Below, piece by piece: positions 55,729 to 64,000 of a DNA stretch of 64,000 nt. Source of the stretch: Snodgrassella alvi (lineage in GTDB: Bacteria; Pseudomonadota; Gammaproteobacteria; Burkholderiales; Neisseriaceae); assembly GCF_002777855.1 (NCBI RefSeq), contig NZ_MEIK01000015.1, forward strand, positions 1 through 64,000, in the 5' to 3' direction. The stretch's first letter is position 1; every line of letters begins with the position of its first letter. The notes beneath the pieces are model-generated. The model made no database searches. It had not been told where the DNA came from and saw nothing but the letters and a program-made list of their open reading frames with translations. The translations under genes were made by a program, and so were the position numbers.

Positions 55729-57120
55729 TTATATATTTGAAAATTCAATTATATTTTTTGGGATTAATAATGAATTAAAATCATATTGAGTTTCCCCAAC
55801 ACTTTTCAAATCTTCTAATAACCTATTTTTTTTGCTTTCATTAAAATCATATTCTTCAATGTACGCTTTAAAAATGGGAGCATCGGAATTAAGCTTAATG
55901 CCACTACAAATACTTAACAAAATACATTCTAAGTACTCTATATGATAATTAACATTATCTAATTCTACCGTGTACTTTGCATTAAAATTCTTTAGAATAA
56001 GACGAATGATATTGGCTGTATCAAACCTATTCAGACTTTTGTATAATTCTGGTTCCTTTATTTTCAAGATAATAAGTAAAAACACCAGAACAGAATTTTC
56101 TTGCATTGTATGGTATTTGGTTTTAATCACAACATTGAGAATATTACAAAAACTCTCCTGTTCTCTTAATGTCAGGTTATATAATCTAATAATCGAATCT
56201 AATTTTTTTTGATGATGATATATATGTGTTTCATCATTATTTAAATTTTTATCAAATCCCATTTTTGTAACTAAATATTTGATATAAACAGATCCAACTG
56301 GGCTAGGTAATAAATAATCAAAATCAATAAACCGGCGCAGATAGCCATTTACATCCAGTCCTTGCCCATATACCGCCCGAATGGAATGCGCTAGCTGGCT
56401 TTTATCTGCGGCCAGTACAAAAATAATATTGTCCACGTTAAACAAATGTTTGGCTTTTTCCAGTACTTGAATTGCAAAATTAGGGCGGCAGCGATCCAGC
56501 TCATCAATAAAGATGACCAATGGAGTATCCTTATTCCCATTCGCATAAGAACGAGCGAGTTCGCTGAGGGCTTCTTTGAAATTACCTAGCGTTCTGCGCG
56601 ATTCTTCATATTGGTTAATTTGTTCTTTTACCAGCGACTCACTTAGGCTGCTCAGTGCTTTGGTTAATTCATCGGTATTTGTTAATCCGCCTGATACCGC
56701 TTTAATTCCAAGATTGGCCAGAGTTGGCGCTGTAGCTTTGAGAAAATTTACTACAAATTCATAAATTTTATTGATGGATTTTTCAGCTTCATTTTTGTCC
56801 TGTATAGCCAGTTTTTCGGCTGCCAGATCAATCTCTCCAATCAATGCAATCAGCGCATCATCAGTATAATCACTTTCCCAGGCATTAAAATAAATCGTTG
56901 GAATAGAGTGTTGAAGCAAATATTTTTCCCACATCCTGATAAAAGTGGTTTTGCCTTGCCCCCAGCCGCCATCAATACACAGCACAATCGATTGTTCAAA
57001 GCTGGTGATAAATGTTGTGAGAGTTTCTATATTGTCTTTTCTGTTCAGTACATCGTTCTGAAACGGATTATCATCAGGAATTTCGATTGGTACGCATTTT
57101 TTCAGGTTGTTTTCACTCAT
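55729..57120 (-). CDS. KAP-family P-loop NTPase
   Basis: This 463-residue protein has Walker A GGWGQGKT at 51-58, the KAP-typical YFNAWESDYTDDAL after it, and Walker B LVIFIDELDRCRP from 201. FVLAADKSQLAHSIRAVYG is a sensor-like segment, and a C-terminal helical part follows. KAP NTPases (named after Kidins220/ARMS and PifA) include the plasmid F phage-exclusion protein PifA and are common in defence islands. The second half is markedly AT-rich. It stands alone, with no obvious effector gene; any killing or signalling function would have to lie in its own C-terminus. A defence role is inferred from family. Confidence 0.85.
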   Translation of the reverse strand: MSENNLKKCVPIEIPDDNPFQNDVLNRKDNIETLTTFITSFEQSIVLCIDGGWGQGKTTFIRMWEKYLLQHSIPTIYFNAWESDYTDDALIALIGEIDLAAEKLAIQDKNEAEKSINKIYEFVVNFLKATAPTLANLGIKAVSGGLTNTDELTKALSSLSESLVKEQINQYEESRRTLGNFKEALSELARSYANGNKDTPLVIFIDELDRCRPNFAIQVLEKAKHLFNVDNIIFVLAADKSQLAHSIRAVYGQGLDVNGYLRRFIDFDYLLPSPVGSVYIKYLVTKMGFDKNLNNDETHIYHHQKKLDSIIRLYNLTLREQESFCNILNVVIKTKYHTMQENSVLVFLLIILKIKEPELYKSLNRFDTANIIRLILKNFNAKYTVELDNVNYHIEYLECILLSICSGIKLNSDAPIFKAYIEEYDFNESKKNRLLEDLKSVGETQYDFNSLLIPKNIIEFSNI

Positions 57121-57617
57121 TTCAGCTTATCCCTTGTAGAAGATTTGTTAGTGGACAGCGGCCACTTGGTTTCATCTGATTTTGTATAGATTATAACTGT
57201 TTATGTTGTATACAAGTCCGATATCATTGCATAGGTGAAGCACATTAGCGCAATATAAATATATTAACAGTCAGATAAGCATAAAATATCGAATCAGCTC
57301 TGTATTCGGCCACTAAATTCCAGCGGCTTGTTGCAATTAGCTTTGCTAGTAGTAGCGATAAGCAGTACAACAGGCCTTGCATTTCACTTGAGAGTATTAG
57401 TTCCATCTAATAAGATGATTTGTAAGAAAATTATTATGAATAGTAAAGTCTGGTCACAGCCGTTGCTGAAATGCCCGATTGCGTTATAAATCCCCTGTGG
57501 CTGCTTGCTTTTTGCTATAGATGGCCTTATGTGTAGCTTAAACCGCGCACTGCGGTTTTTTAGCCGTTATGAGCAGTGTCAATTTTTTGGATGAATTTAT
57601 TTTCAGGTAGCAGACAT
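57121..57617. other. intergenic region between KAP gene and uvrB
   Basis: These 497 nt hold no gene I can name. A terminator on the plus strand (57540-57561) has no gene upstream of it, so a short untranslated RNA or a lost gene may lie at about 57400-57540. A TATAGA-like box lies just before it. Confidence 0.45.
57540..57562 (+). terminator. orphan Rho-independent terminator
   Basis: The stem AACCGC (57541-57546) and GCGGTT (57552-57557) has a 5-nt loop and is followed by a T-run to 57561. It faces the plus strand, but the preceding gene is on the minus strand. Confidence 0.7.
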
Positions 57618-59645
57618 ATGGATGTGATTCAGTATCCCGGTAGTGTATTCAAATTGCACCAGCCGTTTCCACCGGCTGGCGACCAGCCAACGGCAATTGA
57701 GGGATTGCTGGAAGGGCTGGATGATGGTTTATCTAGCCAGACTCTGCTTGGTGTAACCGGATCAGGTAAAACCTTTACCATGGCCAACGTTATCGCCCGT
57801 AGTGGCCGTCCGGCCATCATCATGGCGCACAACAAAACACTGGCCGCCCAGTTGTACGCAGAGATGCGCGAATTTTTTCCTGAAAACGCCGTTGAATATT
57901 TCGTCTCCTACTATGATTACTATCAGCCGGAAGCCTATGTTCCCAGCCGCGACCTCTTTATCGAAAAAGATTCGGCCATCAATGAACACATCGAACAGAT
58001 GCGCCTGAGCGCCACCAAAAGCCTGATGCAGCGGCAGGATGTTGTGATAGTTGCCACTGTGTCTGCTATTTACGGTATTGGCGACCCGAATGAATACCAT
58101 CAGATGATTCTGCACCTTAAAGAAGGACAGAAAATCGACCAGCGCGACATCATTGCGCGACTGGTAGCGATGCAATATGAACGCGGAGACATTGACTTTG
58201 CGCGTGGCTCTTTCCGCGTACGTGGTGACGTGATTGATATTTATCCGGCTGAAAGCTCCGAGCTGGCACTGCGCGTAAGTCTGTTTGATGATGAAGTTGA
58301 CCGCATGCAATTATTCGACCCTGTATCCGGCAGCTTGCAACAGCGTGTCGGCCGCTATACGGTATTCCCCTCCAGCCACTATGTCACCCCCCGTGATACG
58401 GTACTTCGTGCCTGTGAACACATCAAAGAGGAGCTGGGCGACCGCATTAAATGGTTTACTCACGAGGGGCGGCTGGTTGAAGCCCAGCGCATAGAGCAGC
58501 GTACGCGCTTTGATTTGGAAATGCTGTACGAAATGGGTTTCTGCAAGGGTATTGAAAACTATTCTCGCCATTTTTCCGGCAAACCTGAAGGCGAACCGCC
58601 ACCCACTTTGATGGACTATCTTCCCAAAAACGCACTGATGTTTATCGACGAGAGCCATGTCACCGTCAGCCAGATTGGTGGCATGTATAAGGGTGATGCT
58701 TCGCGCAAGCAAAATCTGGTCGATTATGGTTTCCGCTTGCCTTCGGCACGAGACAATCGGCCATTGAAGTTTCACGAATTCGAGCGCGTGATGCCACAGA
58801 CTATTTTTGTTTCCGCCACACCGGCGAAATACGAAGAAGAGCACGCAGGGCAGGTGGTCGAACAGGTGGTGCGCCCCACAGGTCTTGTTGACCCAGAAAT
58901 CATCATTCGCCCTGTGGCCACGCAGGTAGATGATTTACTTTCAGAAATCAACATTCGCCGTGAAAAAGGTGAGCGCGTACTCGTCACCACTCTGACTAAA
59001 CGCATGGCCGAACAGCTTACCGATTACTACGCTGAGTTGGGTGTTAAAGTTCGCTACTTGCACAGCGACATTGATACTGTTGAGCGCGTCGAAATCATCC
59101 GCGACCTGCGACTTGGTTTATTCGACGTACTCGTCGGCATCAACCTGCTACGTGAAGGTCTGGATATTCCAGAAGTTTCACTGGTGGCCATACTCGATGC
59201 CGACAAGGAAGGCTTCCTGCGTAGCCACCGCAGTCTGATACAGACCATTGGCCGTGCTGCGCGTAACGTCAACGGCAAAGCCATTCTCTATGCCGACAAA
59301 ATTACCGACTCTATGAAAGCGGCGATAGACGAAACTGAGCGGCGACGTGCCCGCCAGATACAATTCAATACTGAACACGGTATCGTACCGCAGCAGATAA
59401 AAAAACAAGTACGTGACCTTATCGATGGTGTGTATCACGACGAAAACGGCGGCAAAGGCCGTGGCCGCAGTAAACTCAAAGTTGGTGAAATCCATACCGA
59501 AGACGATGCGGTTAAAGAGATTGCTAAACTCGAAAAAGCCATGCAAGCAGCCGCCCGTGACTTACAGTTTGAAGAAGCAGCCCAGATACGTGACAAAATT
59601 CGCGCCATCAAAGAAAACCTGCTCTTCGGCGCCAGTGACACCTGA
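57618..59645 (+). CDS. uvrB: excinuclease ABC subunit B
   Basis: This 675-residue UvrB is the damage-verifying helicase of nucleotide excision repair. Features are Walker [16 protein letters not shown], the beta-hairpin [29 protein letters not shown] (motif II), [21 protein letters not shown] and a C-terminal UVR domain ([27 protein letters not shown]) that binds UvrC. ATG 57618 gives the family length; the in-frame TTG at 57576 adds 14 non-conserved residues. Confidence 0.97.
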   Translation: MDVIQYPGSVFKLHQPFPPAGDQPTAIEGLLEGLDDGLSSQTLLGVTGSGKTFTMANVIARSGRPAIIMAHNKTLAAQLYAEMREFFPENAVEYFVSYYDYYQPEAYVPSRDLFIEKDSAINEHIEQMRLSATKSLMQRQDVVIVATVSAIYGIGDPNEYHQMILHLKEGQKIDQRDIIARLVAMQYERGDIDFARGSFRVRGDVIDIYPAESSELALRVSLFDDEVDRMQLFDPVSGSLQQRVGRYTVFPSSHYVTPRDTVLRACEHIKEELGDRIKWFTHEGRLVEAQRIEQRTRFDLEMLYEMGFCKGIENYSRHFSGKPEGEPPPTLMDYLPKNALMFIDESHVTVSQIGGMYKGDASRKQNLVDYGFRLPSARDNRPLKFHEFERVMPQTIFVSATPAKYEEEHAGQVVEQVVRPTGLVDPEIIIRPVATQVDDLLSEINIRREKGERVLVTTLTKRMAEQLTDYYAELGVKVRYLHSDIDTVERVEIIRDLRLGLFDVLVGINLLREGLDIPEVSLVAILDADKEGFLRSHRSLIQTIGRAARNVNGKAILYADKITDSMKAAIDETERRRARQIQFNTEHGIVPQQIKKQVRDLIDGVYHDENGGKGRGRSKLKVGEIHTEDDAVKEIAKLEKAMQAAARDLQFEEAAQIRDKIRAIKENLLFGASDT

Positions 59646-59839
59646 ATGACGAATGTTTCCATTATCGGCCGGTGTATTGCCATCCAATAGTGGTTGGCGC
59701 TGCCCGAAAAATACTAAGCTGGCTGTACTCGGAGCATAAAATTTCCGTCCTTAGCGCCACAGGTATATACTAAACTAGCTATCTCTATACGTGCCGGCCG
59801 CTGCCGCCCAGCACCGGCACACCATACTGGAGCCATACC

Positions 59840-60283
59840 ATGCAGCTCTCGCACCGCCAGTGCTTGCTGGCTCTGGCCAGACTTCCCGCGCTGCTTCTGC
59901 AAACCGCCGCCAGCGTAGTGTGTACCGCAATATTTTGCTCCATCCTCTTCATATGGCGAGTAAGTAGCGAGCTGCCACTGCATCCCGTCAACCTGCTCAA
60001 CCACAATGATATTCGCCTTATCCTAATATTACTCTGTGGCTGTATGTTGTTTGCTTTTTTACCCTCACTTCTGTCTGCCATCCTCAGTAGCTACCTCAGC
60101 CACCACCTGCCACGTCTCATCATCATTGCCGTAGCCGCCGGCACCGCTTTGTTTACTGCCCTGATACAGAACTGGCTGTTTGTCTGGCCGCTAGACTGGC
60201 TGCCCCTGCTCCTCAATGCACTGGCGGCCGGACTTAGTGCACTATGCTTTGCCAATGTAAAAATACTAGCAAAAAAACATTAG
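59840..60283 (+). CDS. small membrane protein of unknown function
   Basis: This 147-residue protein has four hydrophobic helices (ALLLQTAASVVCTAIFCSILF, LILILLCGCMLFAFLPSLLSA, LIIIAVAAGTALFTALI, LPLLLNALAAGLSALCFA). I do not recognise the family. It lies 194 nt after uvrB and is followed by a hairpin with arms GGCTGTAAT (60290-60298) and ATTACAGCC (60315-60323), which has no T-run. Confidence 0.6.
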   Translation: MQLSHRQCLLALARLPALLLQTAASVVCTAIFCSILFIWRVSSELPLHPVNLLNHNDIRLILILLCGCMLFAFLPSLLSAILSSYLSHHLPRLIIIAVAAGTALFTALIQNWLFVWPLDWLPLLLNALAAGLSALCFANVKILAKKH

Positions 60284-60668
60284 TTATCAGGCTGTAATCA
60301 TCTGTACTCTCGCCATTACAGCCGGCTGCTATCGCAAATCTTCAATATCATCATACACATCTGCGGCTACCATTCCTAAGCTGGTGTAGCCATCACCTGC
60401 TGTTATCAAAAAATTTCATCGTCATCATAACAATTGTCAAACAACAAAATAATCAACCAGCTAATCGTTGCAAAACCAGCATAGCCGCGCCAGAACTAAA
60501 TTTACTATTGCTGAGGACAAGTAAAAGTGCTTAAATTAAGCACTTATTATTGTCAATGATTTAAGTCAAAAACACATAAATCACACCAATAGTGAATACT
60601 TCTTTGTGCTAACTTCCAGATAAACACCTATCAGAACAACCTGAAGAGAAGAGAGAAGAGTTTGCGTT
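60284..60668. other. upstream region of mqo
   Basis: This 385-nt region carries a hairpin after the small membrane gene, a strong palindrome (listed separately) and TTGTCA at 60550-60555 with CATAAA about 19 nt further on, a weak promoter guess. There is no coding capacity. Confidence 0.45.
60525..60545. promoter_or_regulatory. palindromic operator candidate upstream of mqo
   Basis: The arms AAGTGCTTAA (60525-60534) and TTAAGCACTT (60536-60545) surround a single central A, a perfect 10-bp palindrome. It ends 5 nt before a TTGTCA -35-like box, about 125 nt upstream of the mqo start. The short centre fits a dimeric repressor site better than a terminator, and no T-run follows. Confidence 0.5.
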
Positions 60669-62192
60669 ATGAAAAACACCAAATGCGATAGCTCAGCAGA
60701 TGTCGTACTCATTGGCGCCGGCATCATGAGCGCAACACTGGGAACATTTCTCAAGGGGTTACAGCCAGACTGGCAAATCAATATCTACGAACGCCTTGCC
60801 GATGTAGCCGCCGAAAGTTCCGATGCATGGAATAATGCCGGTACCGGCCACTCAGCCCTGTGCGAACTCAACTATACACCTGAGCTAAAAGACGGCACAG
60901 TTGAAGTATCCAAAGCCATCAAAATCATTGAGCAGTTTGAGCTGTCAAAACAGTTTTGGGCCTCACTTGTTGATGCCGGCATGATTTCTGACCCTAGCGA
61001 ATTCATCCGCAGCGTTCCTCACATGAGCCTCGTGCGCGGTGAAAAGGACGTTGCTTTCCTACGCAAACGCTACGATGCCCTGCAACAATACCGTCTGTTT
61101 CAGGACATGCTCTACACCGAAGACAAGCAACAAATCAGTCAGTGGGTACCCCTCATGATGCAAGGACGGGACAACAGTGAGCCCGTTGCCGTCACTTGGT
61201 CAGACCTTGGTACCGACGTAAACTATGGCTCTTTAAGCCGCCTCTTAATCAACAACCTTACCGAACACGGTTGTCACCTGCATCTTCAGCACGAAATTAT
61301 TGACCTCCGGCAGGAAAATGGCCGCTGGGTGCTTGACATCAGAGACCTCTCTACCAATACCCGTCAGCAGGTATCTGCTCGTTTTGTATTTATCGGTGCT
61401 GGCGGCGGTTCTTTGCGTTTGCTGCAGAAAAGCCAAATCAATGTCAGCAAGGGCTACGGCGGCTTTCCCGTATCCGGACAATGGCTAGTGTGTAAAAACC
61501 CTGAAATTGTCCGCCGCCATAATGCCAAAGTCTATGGCAAAGCCTCCGTCGGTGCTCCACCTATGAGTGTGCCACATCTGGATAAACGCGTGATTAATGG
61601 CGAAGAAGCCTTACTTTTCGGCCCTTTTGCCGGCTTTACCACCAAATTCCTCAAACGTGGTTCCTTCAAAGACCTATTCAAAACCCTCAACTTTGCCAAT
61701 ATTCGTCCCATGCTCACCGTTGGCATGCACAACCTCGGCCTCGAACACTATCTCATCCAGCAAGTTAGATTAAGCTTTGCCGACCGCATGAAAGAATTAC
61801 GCACATTCTATCCTGAAGCTCGAGATGAAGACTGGCAGCTTGCCATCGCTGGCAATCGAGTGCAGGTCATTAAAAACGATCCACTCAAGGGTGGTGTGCT
61901 TCAGTTTGGCACCGAGCTGGTAAAATCCGCCGATGGCACTCTTGCCGCTCTTTTAGGAGCCTCTCCCGGAGCCTCCACTTCCGTATCCATTATGCTTGAG
62001 TTACTTGAACACTGCTTTCCCGCTCAAGTGGCTGGCGATTGGTCTGCGACCCTACATAAATGGATACCTAGCTATGGACAGAAACTTGAACACAATCCTG
62101 AGCTTGTACAGCGCATCCGCGACTGGACCCTCAGGTCGCTAGGTCTGCATATCCCTGAGAGAAACACACCTACTCAGCCTGTCCATTCATAA
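60669..62192 (+). CDS. mqo: malate:quinone oxidoreductase
   Basis: This 507-residue FAD enzyme of the inner membrane oxidises malate to oxaloacetate and reduces quinone. It starts with the dinucleotide fold VVLIGAGIMSATLGTFLKGLQP, then NAGTGHSALCELNYTPE, LGTDVNYGSLSRLL, the GGGSLRLLQKS stretch, GKASVGAPPMSVPHLD and the C-terminal ALLGASPGASTSVSIMLELLE. All are standard for Mqo. It is an important TCA-cycle step in organisms that live on organic acids. A strong terminator follows. Confidence 0.97.
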   Translation: MKNTKCDSSADVVLIGAGIMSATLGTFLKGLQPDWQINIYERLADVAAESSDAWNNAGTGHSALCELNYTPELKDGTVEVSKAIKIIEQFELSKQFWASLVDAGMISDPSEFIRSVPHMSLVRGEKDVAFLRKRYDALQQYRLFQDMLYTEDKQQISQWVPLMMQGRDNSEPVAVTWSDLGTDVNYGSLSRLLINNLTEHGCHLHLQHEIIDLRQENGRWVLDIRDLSTNTRQQVSARFVFIGAGGGSLRLLQKSQINVSKGYGGFPVSGQWLVCKNPEIVRRHNAKVYGKASVGAPPMSVPHLDKRVINGEEALLFGPFAGFTTKFLKRGSFKDLFKTLNFANIRPMLTVGMHNLGLEHYLIQQVRLSFADRMKELRTFYPEARDEDWQLAIAGNRVQVIKNDPLKGGVLQFGTELVKSADGTLAALLGASPGASTSVSIMLELLEHCFPAQVAGDWSATLHKWIPSYGQKLEHNPELVQRIRDWTLRSLGLHIPERNTPTQPVHS

Positions 62193-62217
62193 TAAAAACG
62201 TTGCCATAAACTACCTG

Positions 62218-62246
62218 ACCAAATTCTAAGAATTTGGTTTTTTTTC
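62218..62246 (+). terminator. Rho-independent terminator of mqo
   Basis: The arms ACCAAATTCT (62218-62227) and AGAATTTGGT (62229-62238) are followed by a run of eight T. It lies 26 nt after the mqo stop. Confidence 0.9.
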
Positions 62247-62330
62247 ATCTGTAGCCTTCATACGTCCCATCACAGCAGCTACTTTAAGTTTTAGTGCTTC
62301 GACGTCTGTAATCCCGAAAAGTTTTCCACC
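62226..62330 (-). pseudogene. C-terminal gene remnant, convergent to mqo (unrecognised)
   Basis: A minus-strand frame reads about 33 residues including LFGITDVEALKLKVAAVMG and ends at TAG (62228-62226), inside the mqo terminator. The upstream side is closed by a stop. It looks like the tail of a lost gene of unknown family. Confidence 0.35.
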
Positions 62331-62529
62331 GTATTAAGGGGAGGAAATGATTAATAAAAGTTGGTTTTACCATTATATTTAGCGTGTCGGCATCGCCCTG
62401 CATTGAGGAAATTGGCCATGACAATACTTGTGTTAGCTAGGCACGTAGAAACTAGGAGCTGACTTGTATTTTGTGATTAGAAAATAAAAAAACCAAATGT
62501 GATATAAATTCTAGAAGCCATACAGAAAT

Positions 62530-62682
62530 TGTAAAAGGTAAAGGTATGAAAAAGGGTACACCATACTTATTAGTCAGGGGCACAAAAAGGCAAGCGAAGC
62601 AGGCAAAGATAATATCAGCACCAAGCGAGTGGTGTATAAGAATGAAATGTATAAGCAACTCAGTCTTGATGGCATTTAGCCG
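62530..62682 (+). pseudogene. gene fragment (unrecognised)
   Basis: One plus-strand frame gives GYTILISQGHKKASEAGKDN and then STKRVVYKNEMYKQLSLDG before a stop, with more protein-like pieces (RLSKFLLSIVRKIYIG) after it. The ATG-started frame at 62546 gives a less natural composition. I take it as a decayed gene, family unknown. Confidence 0.3.
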
Positions 62683-62961
62683 CCCAGGCTTAGCAAATTT
62701 CTCCTCAGCATCGTCAGAAAAATTTATATTGGCAACAAGGGTTGAGATTTAATAGAAGAAAGCCATAAATTGATGGTTAGATACCTGCATGGATTTCATA
62801 TCGAAAACATGCATTCCGGCATTTTTAATTGACACTGATGTGCCTAAGCAGAGACAGACACTTTCACCACAAAAGATTGAAATAATAAAAAAAGTATTGC
62901 TAAGTTTGCTGAATTAGCAGTAATCTCAAAACAGCGTTTCATTAACGCTGACTTCGCCCCC

Positions 62962-62999
62962 AACGCCATTGCATTGATTTCGGTGCAGTGGCGTTTTAT
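62962..62999 (+). terminator. orphan hairpin, terminator-like
   Basis: AACGCCATTGCA (62962-62973) and TGCAGTGGCGTT (62984-62995) form a stem with one G-U pair, followed by TTTATT. A smaller CAGCGTT/AACGCTG hairpin lies just before it. No intact gene precedes it. Confidence 0.45.
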
Positions 63000-63890
63000 T
63001 GTGTATATTGCCAATATCACTCTTTTTTAAACAGATTATAGTGTATTAATGATATTAGTATAATTAGCCTCTTGGCTTATCGCTTTAAATCCTGATTTAT
63101 CTAAATATATCTTAATGGATAAAATACAAAAAATATCGAATTTAATTTAGCATAATAATATGCCATAGGGTTTTGGGGTGAATATAAGTACTAAAGTAAT
63201 CAATCTCTATATTAAAGATAACTTTTTTTTCAAAATTTCTAGAATATATTTGAAAATAGATATTTTAAATAAAATATACAAATATAATATTATTTTTCAA
63301 ATTATCCAGCATATTATTTGCTATCCCAGCTATCATCTCTTGCAATTCGGCTTCAAACCTATTGTCTGAATTACCTTCGGCAAAAACTAATCCTAAATAT
63401 GCTCATTAAAAGCACTCGTATACGATTGTGAAAATATGTACAGTGATCCAATCAACGACAACTGAATACAGGGTAACAGAGATGGGGATGCTTACGAAGT
63501 CTGTAAAAAAATAAATGTGCATTTATCCTTGGTTCTTCTTATCTCTCAGAAAAATGGAAGCAGAAGCATGGTCGCGTATATATCATGAGACGCGCTACAG
63601 TATTAAGAGTGGCGGATTAAATGTATGTATTTTTTAATATTTAATGATAAAAAAATGGTTATATTATGCCATATGCTAAAAAATATTGAGCTGATTTTTA
63701 CCTTATCACTCTCATCACTATCTGCCAGCGATGATTTTGACAGGGTAAAAAATATCACCGTGCATTTTCTGGCTTGTAATCAGATTTTCATTACCTACGG
63801 TACTATTAAGAAGTTAGAAATACGCCGATGCATTCTAAGCTATTTGCCAAAAGTTAAAAGCTATGCGCGCCACGACCGAGTCTTAAATCC
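63000..63890. other. gene-free AT-rich stretch near the right edge
   Basis: I see no gene I can support. Open frames at 63178-63369 and 63625-63963 lack ribosome sites and recognisable content. Short protein-like pieces around 63540-63610 suggest decayed DNA. Confidence 0.4.
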
Positions 63891-64000
63891 ATGGTTGATT
63901 ATCGGCGCAATAAAGCCAAGCTCGAAGCCATCAAGAAAGAGGGCGAAAACATCGCGCAGATGATTATACCGGCATATAGAGGAATTATGCCCGCAAGGCA
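63891..64000 (+). CDS. possible start of a gene running off the window (unrecognised)
   Basis: ATG 63891 opens a frame (VDYRRNKAKLEAIKKEGENI and onwards) that stays open to the last base. Base composition becomes more balanced here than in the AT-rich DNA before it. There is no clear ribosome site, and the visible 36 residues are too few to name a family. It could equally be a remnant. Confidence 0.35.
   Translation, partial: MVDYRRNKAKLEAIKKEGENIAQMIIPAYRGIMPAR

Noticed and set aside
57420-57520. Minus-strand protein-like stretch before uvrB
   Set aside because: About 40 codons look coding in parts but match no family and fade into AT-rich sequence; too weak to call.
63178-63369. AT-rich ORF of 63 codons near the right edge
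   Set aside because: Composition (Ile, Lys, Tyr, Asn, Phe) is what random AT-rich DNA gives, and it lacks a ribosome site.
63625-63963. ORF of 112 codons near the right edge
   Set aside because: No ribosome site or family pattern; its last third overlaps another frame with a more natural composition starting at 63891.
1-64000. DNA uptake sequences of the Neisseria type
   Set aside because: GCCGTCTGAA-type repeats were not seen, and TGCCTGAA-like matches are few and scattered in coding DNA.
1-64000. CRISPR arrays, intact insertion sequences and tRNA genes
   Set aside because: No regularly spaced direct repeats, no transposase frame with terminal repeats and no tRNA cloverleaf pattern was noticed in the intergenic regions.

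Overview
The window reads as a chromosomal segment of a betaproteobacterium of the family Neisseriaceae. The best guess is a Snodgrassella-like gut symbiont: coding GC is moderate, intergenic DNA is very AT-rich, and the gene content points to life on carboxylates (citrate-type transporter, membrane malate:quinone oxidoreductase, periplasmic PQQ glucose dehydrogenase, acetoacetyl-CoA enzymes). The family call rests on the overall gene set (dciA-secA, fpr, mqo, recCB); the genus is inference.

Layout. 0-0.6 kb is the 3' end of an rRNA operon (23S end, 5S, strong terminator). 0.6-5.1 kb holds a trmL remnant and an AT-rich pair of membrane genes (HAD-UbiA fusion and a large YfhO/GT-C-like protein) with a decayed small ORF between them. 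5.4-10.6 kb carries an M20 peptidase with an MHS transporter, transketolase and a ComEA-like DNA-uptake protein. 10.6-17.5 kb is a catabolic locus: a divergent LysR regulator, CitMHS transporter, an AtuA-like protein split into two genes, both CoA-transferase subunits and thiolase. 17.6-27.8 kb has small enzymes, pgk, gcd, a Spy-like protein, an OprC-type copper receptor and DUF445. 27.8-34.7 kb is recC-recB. 34.9-41.2 kb holds a roadblock-like protein, dsbD, folE2, a Cys/Met PLP lyase with a highly structured leader, a J-domain membrane protein and an FNR paralogue.

41.2-46.1 kb is the most unusual part. It lies between the FNR paralogue and dciA-secA and contains a cysteine hydrolase with a divergent MerR regulator, a truncated second dciA, a CHAP-like amidase with the look of an interbacterial effector, an inverted and frameshifted copy of the J-protein tail plus FNR gene, the intact dciA, and a secreted protein that could be the amidase's immunity partner. 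It looks like an insertion/rearrangement hotspot.

46.1-50.9 kb is secA, fpr and a LysO-type lysine exporter. A 1.5 kb gene-poor stretch follows, then an MFS transporter with an amidohydrolase, a small secreted protein, a KAP P-loop NTPase (candidate defence gene), uvrB, a small membrane protein and mqo. The last 1.8 kb is almost gene-free, with gene remnants and orphan hairpins; a possible partial ORF runs off the right edge.

I saw no intact insertion sequence, CRISPR array or tRNA gene.
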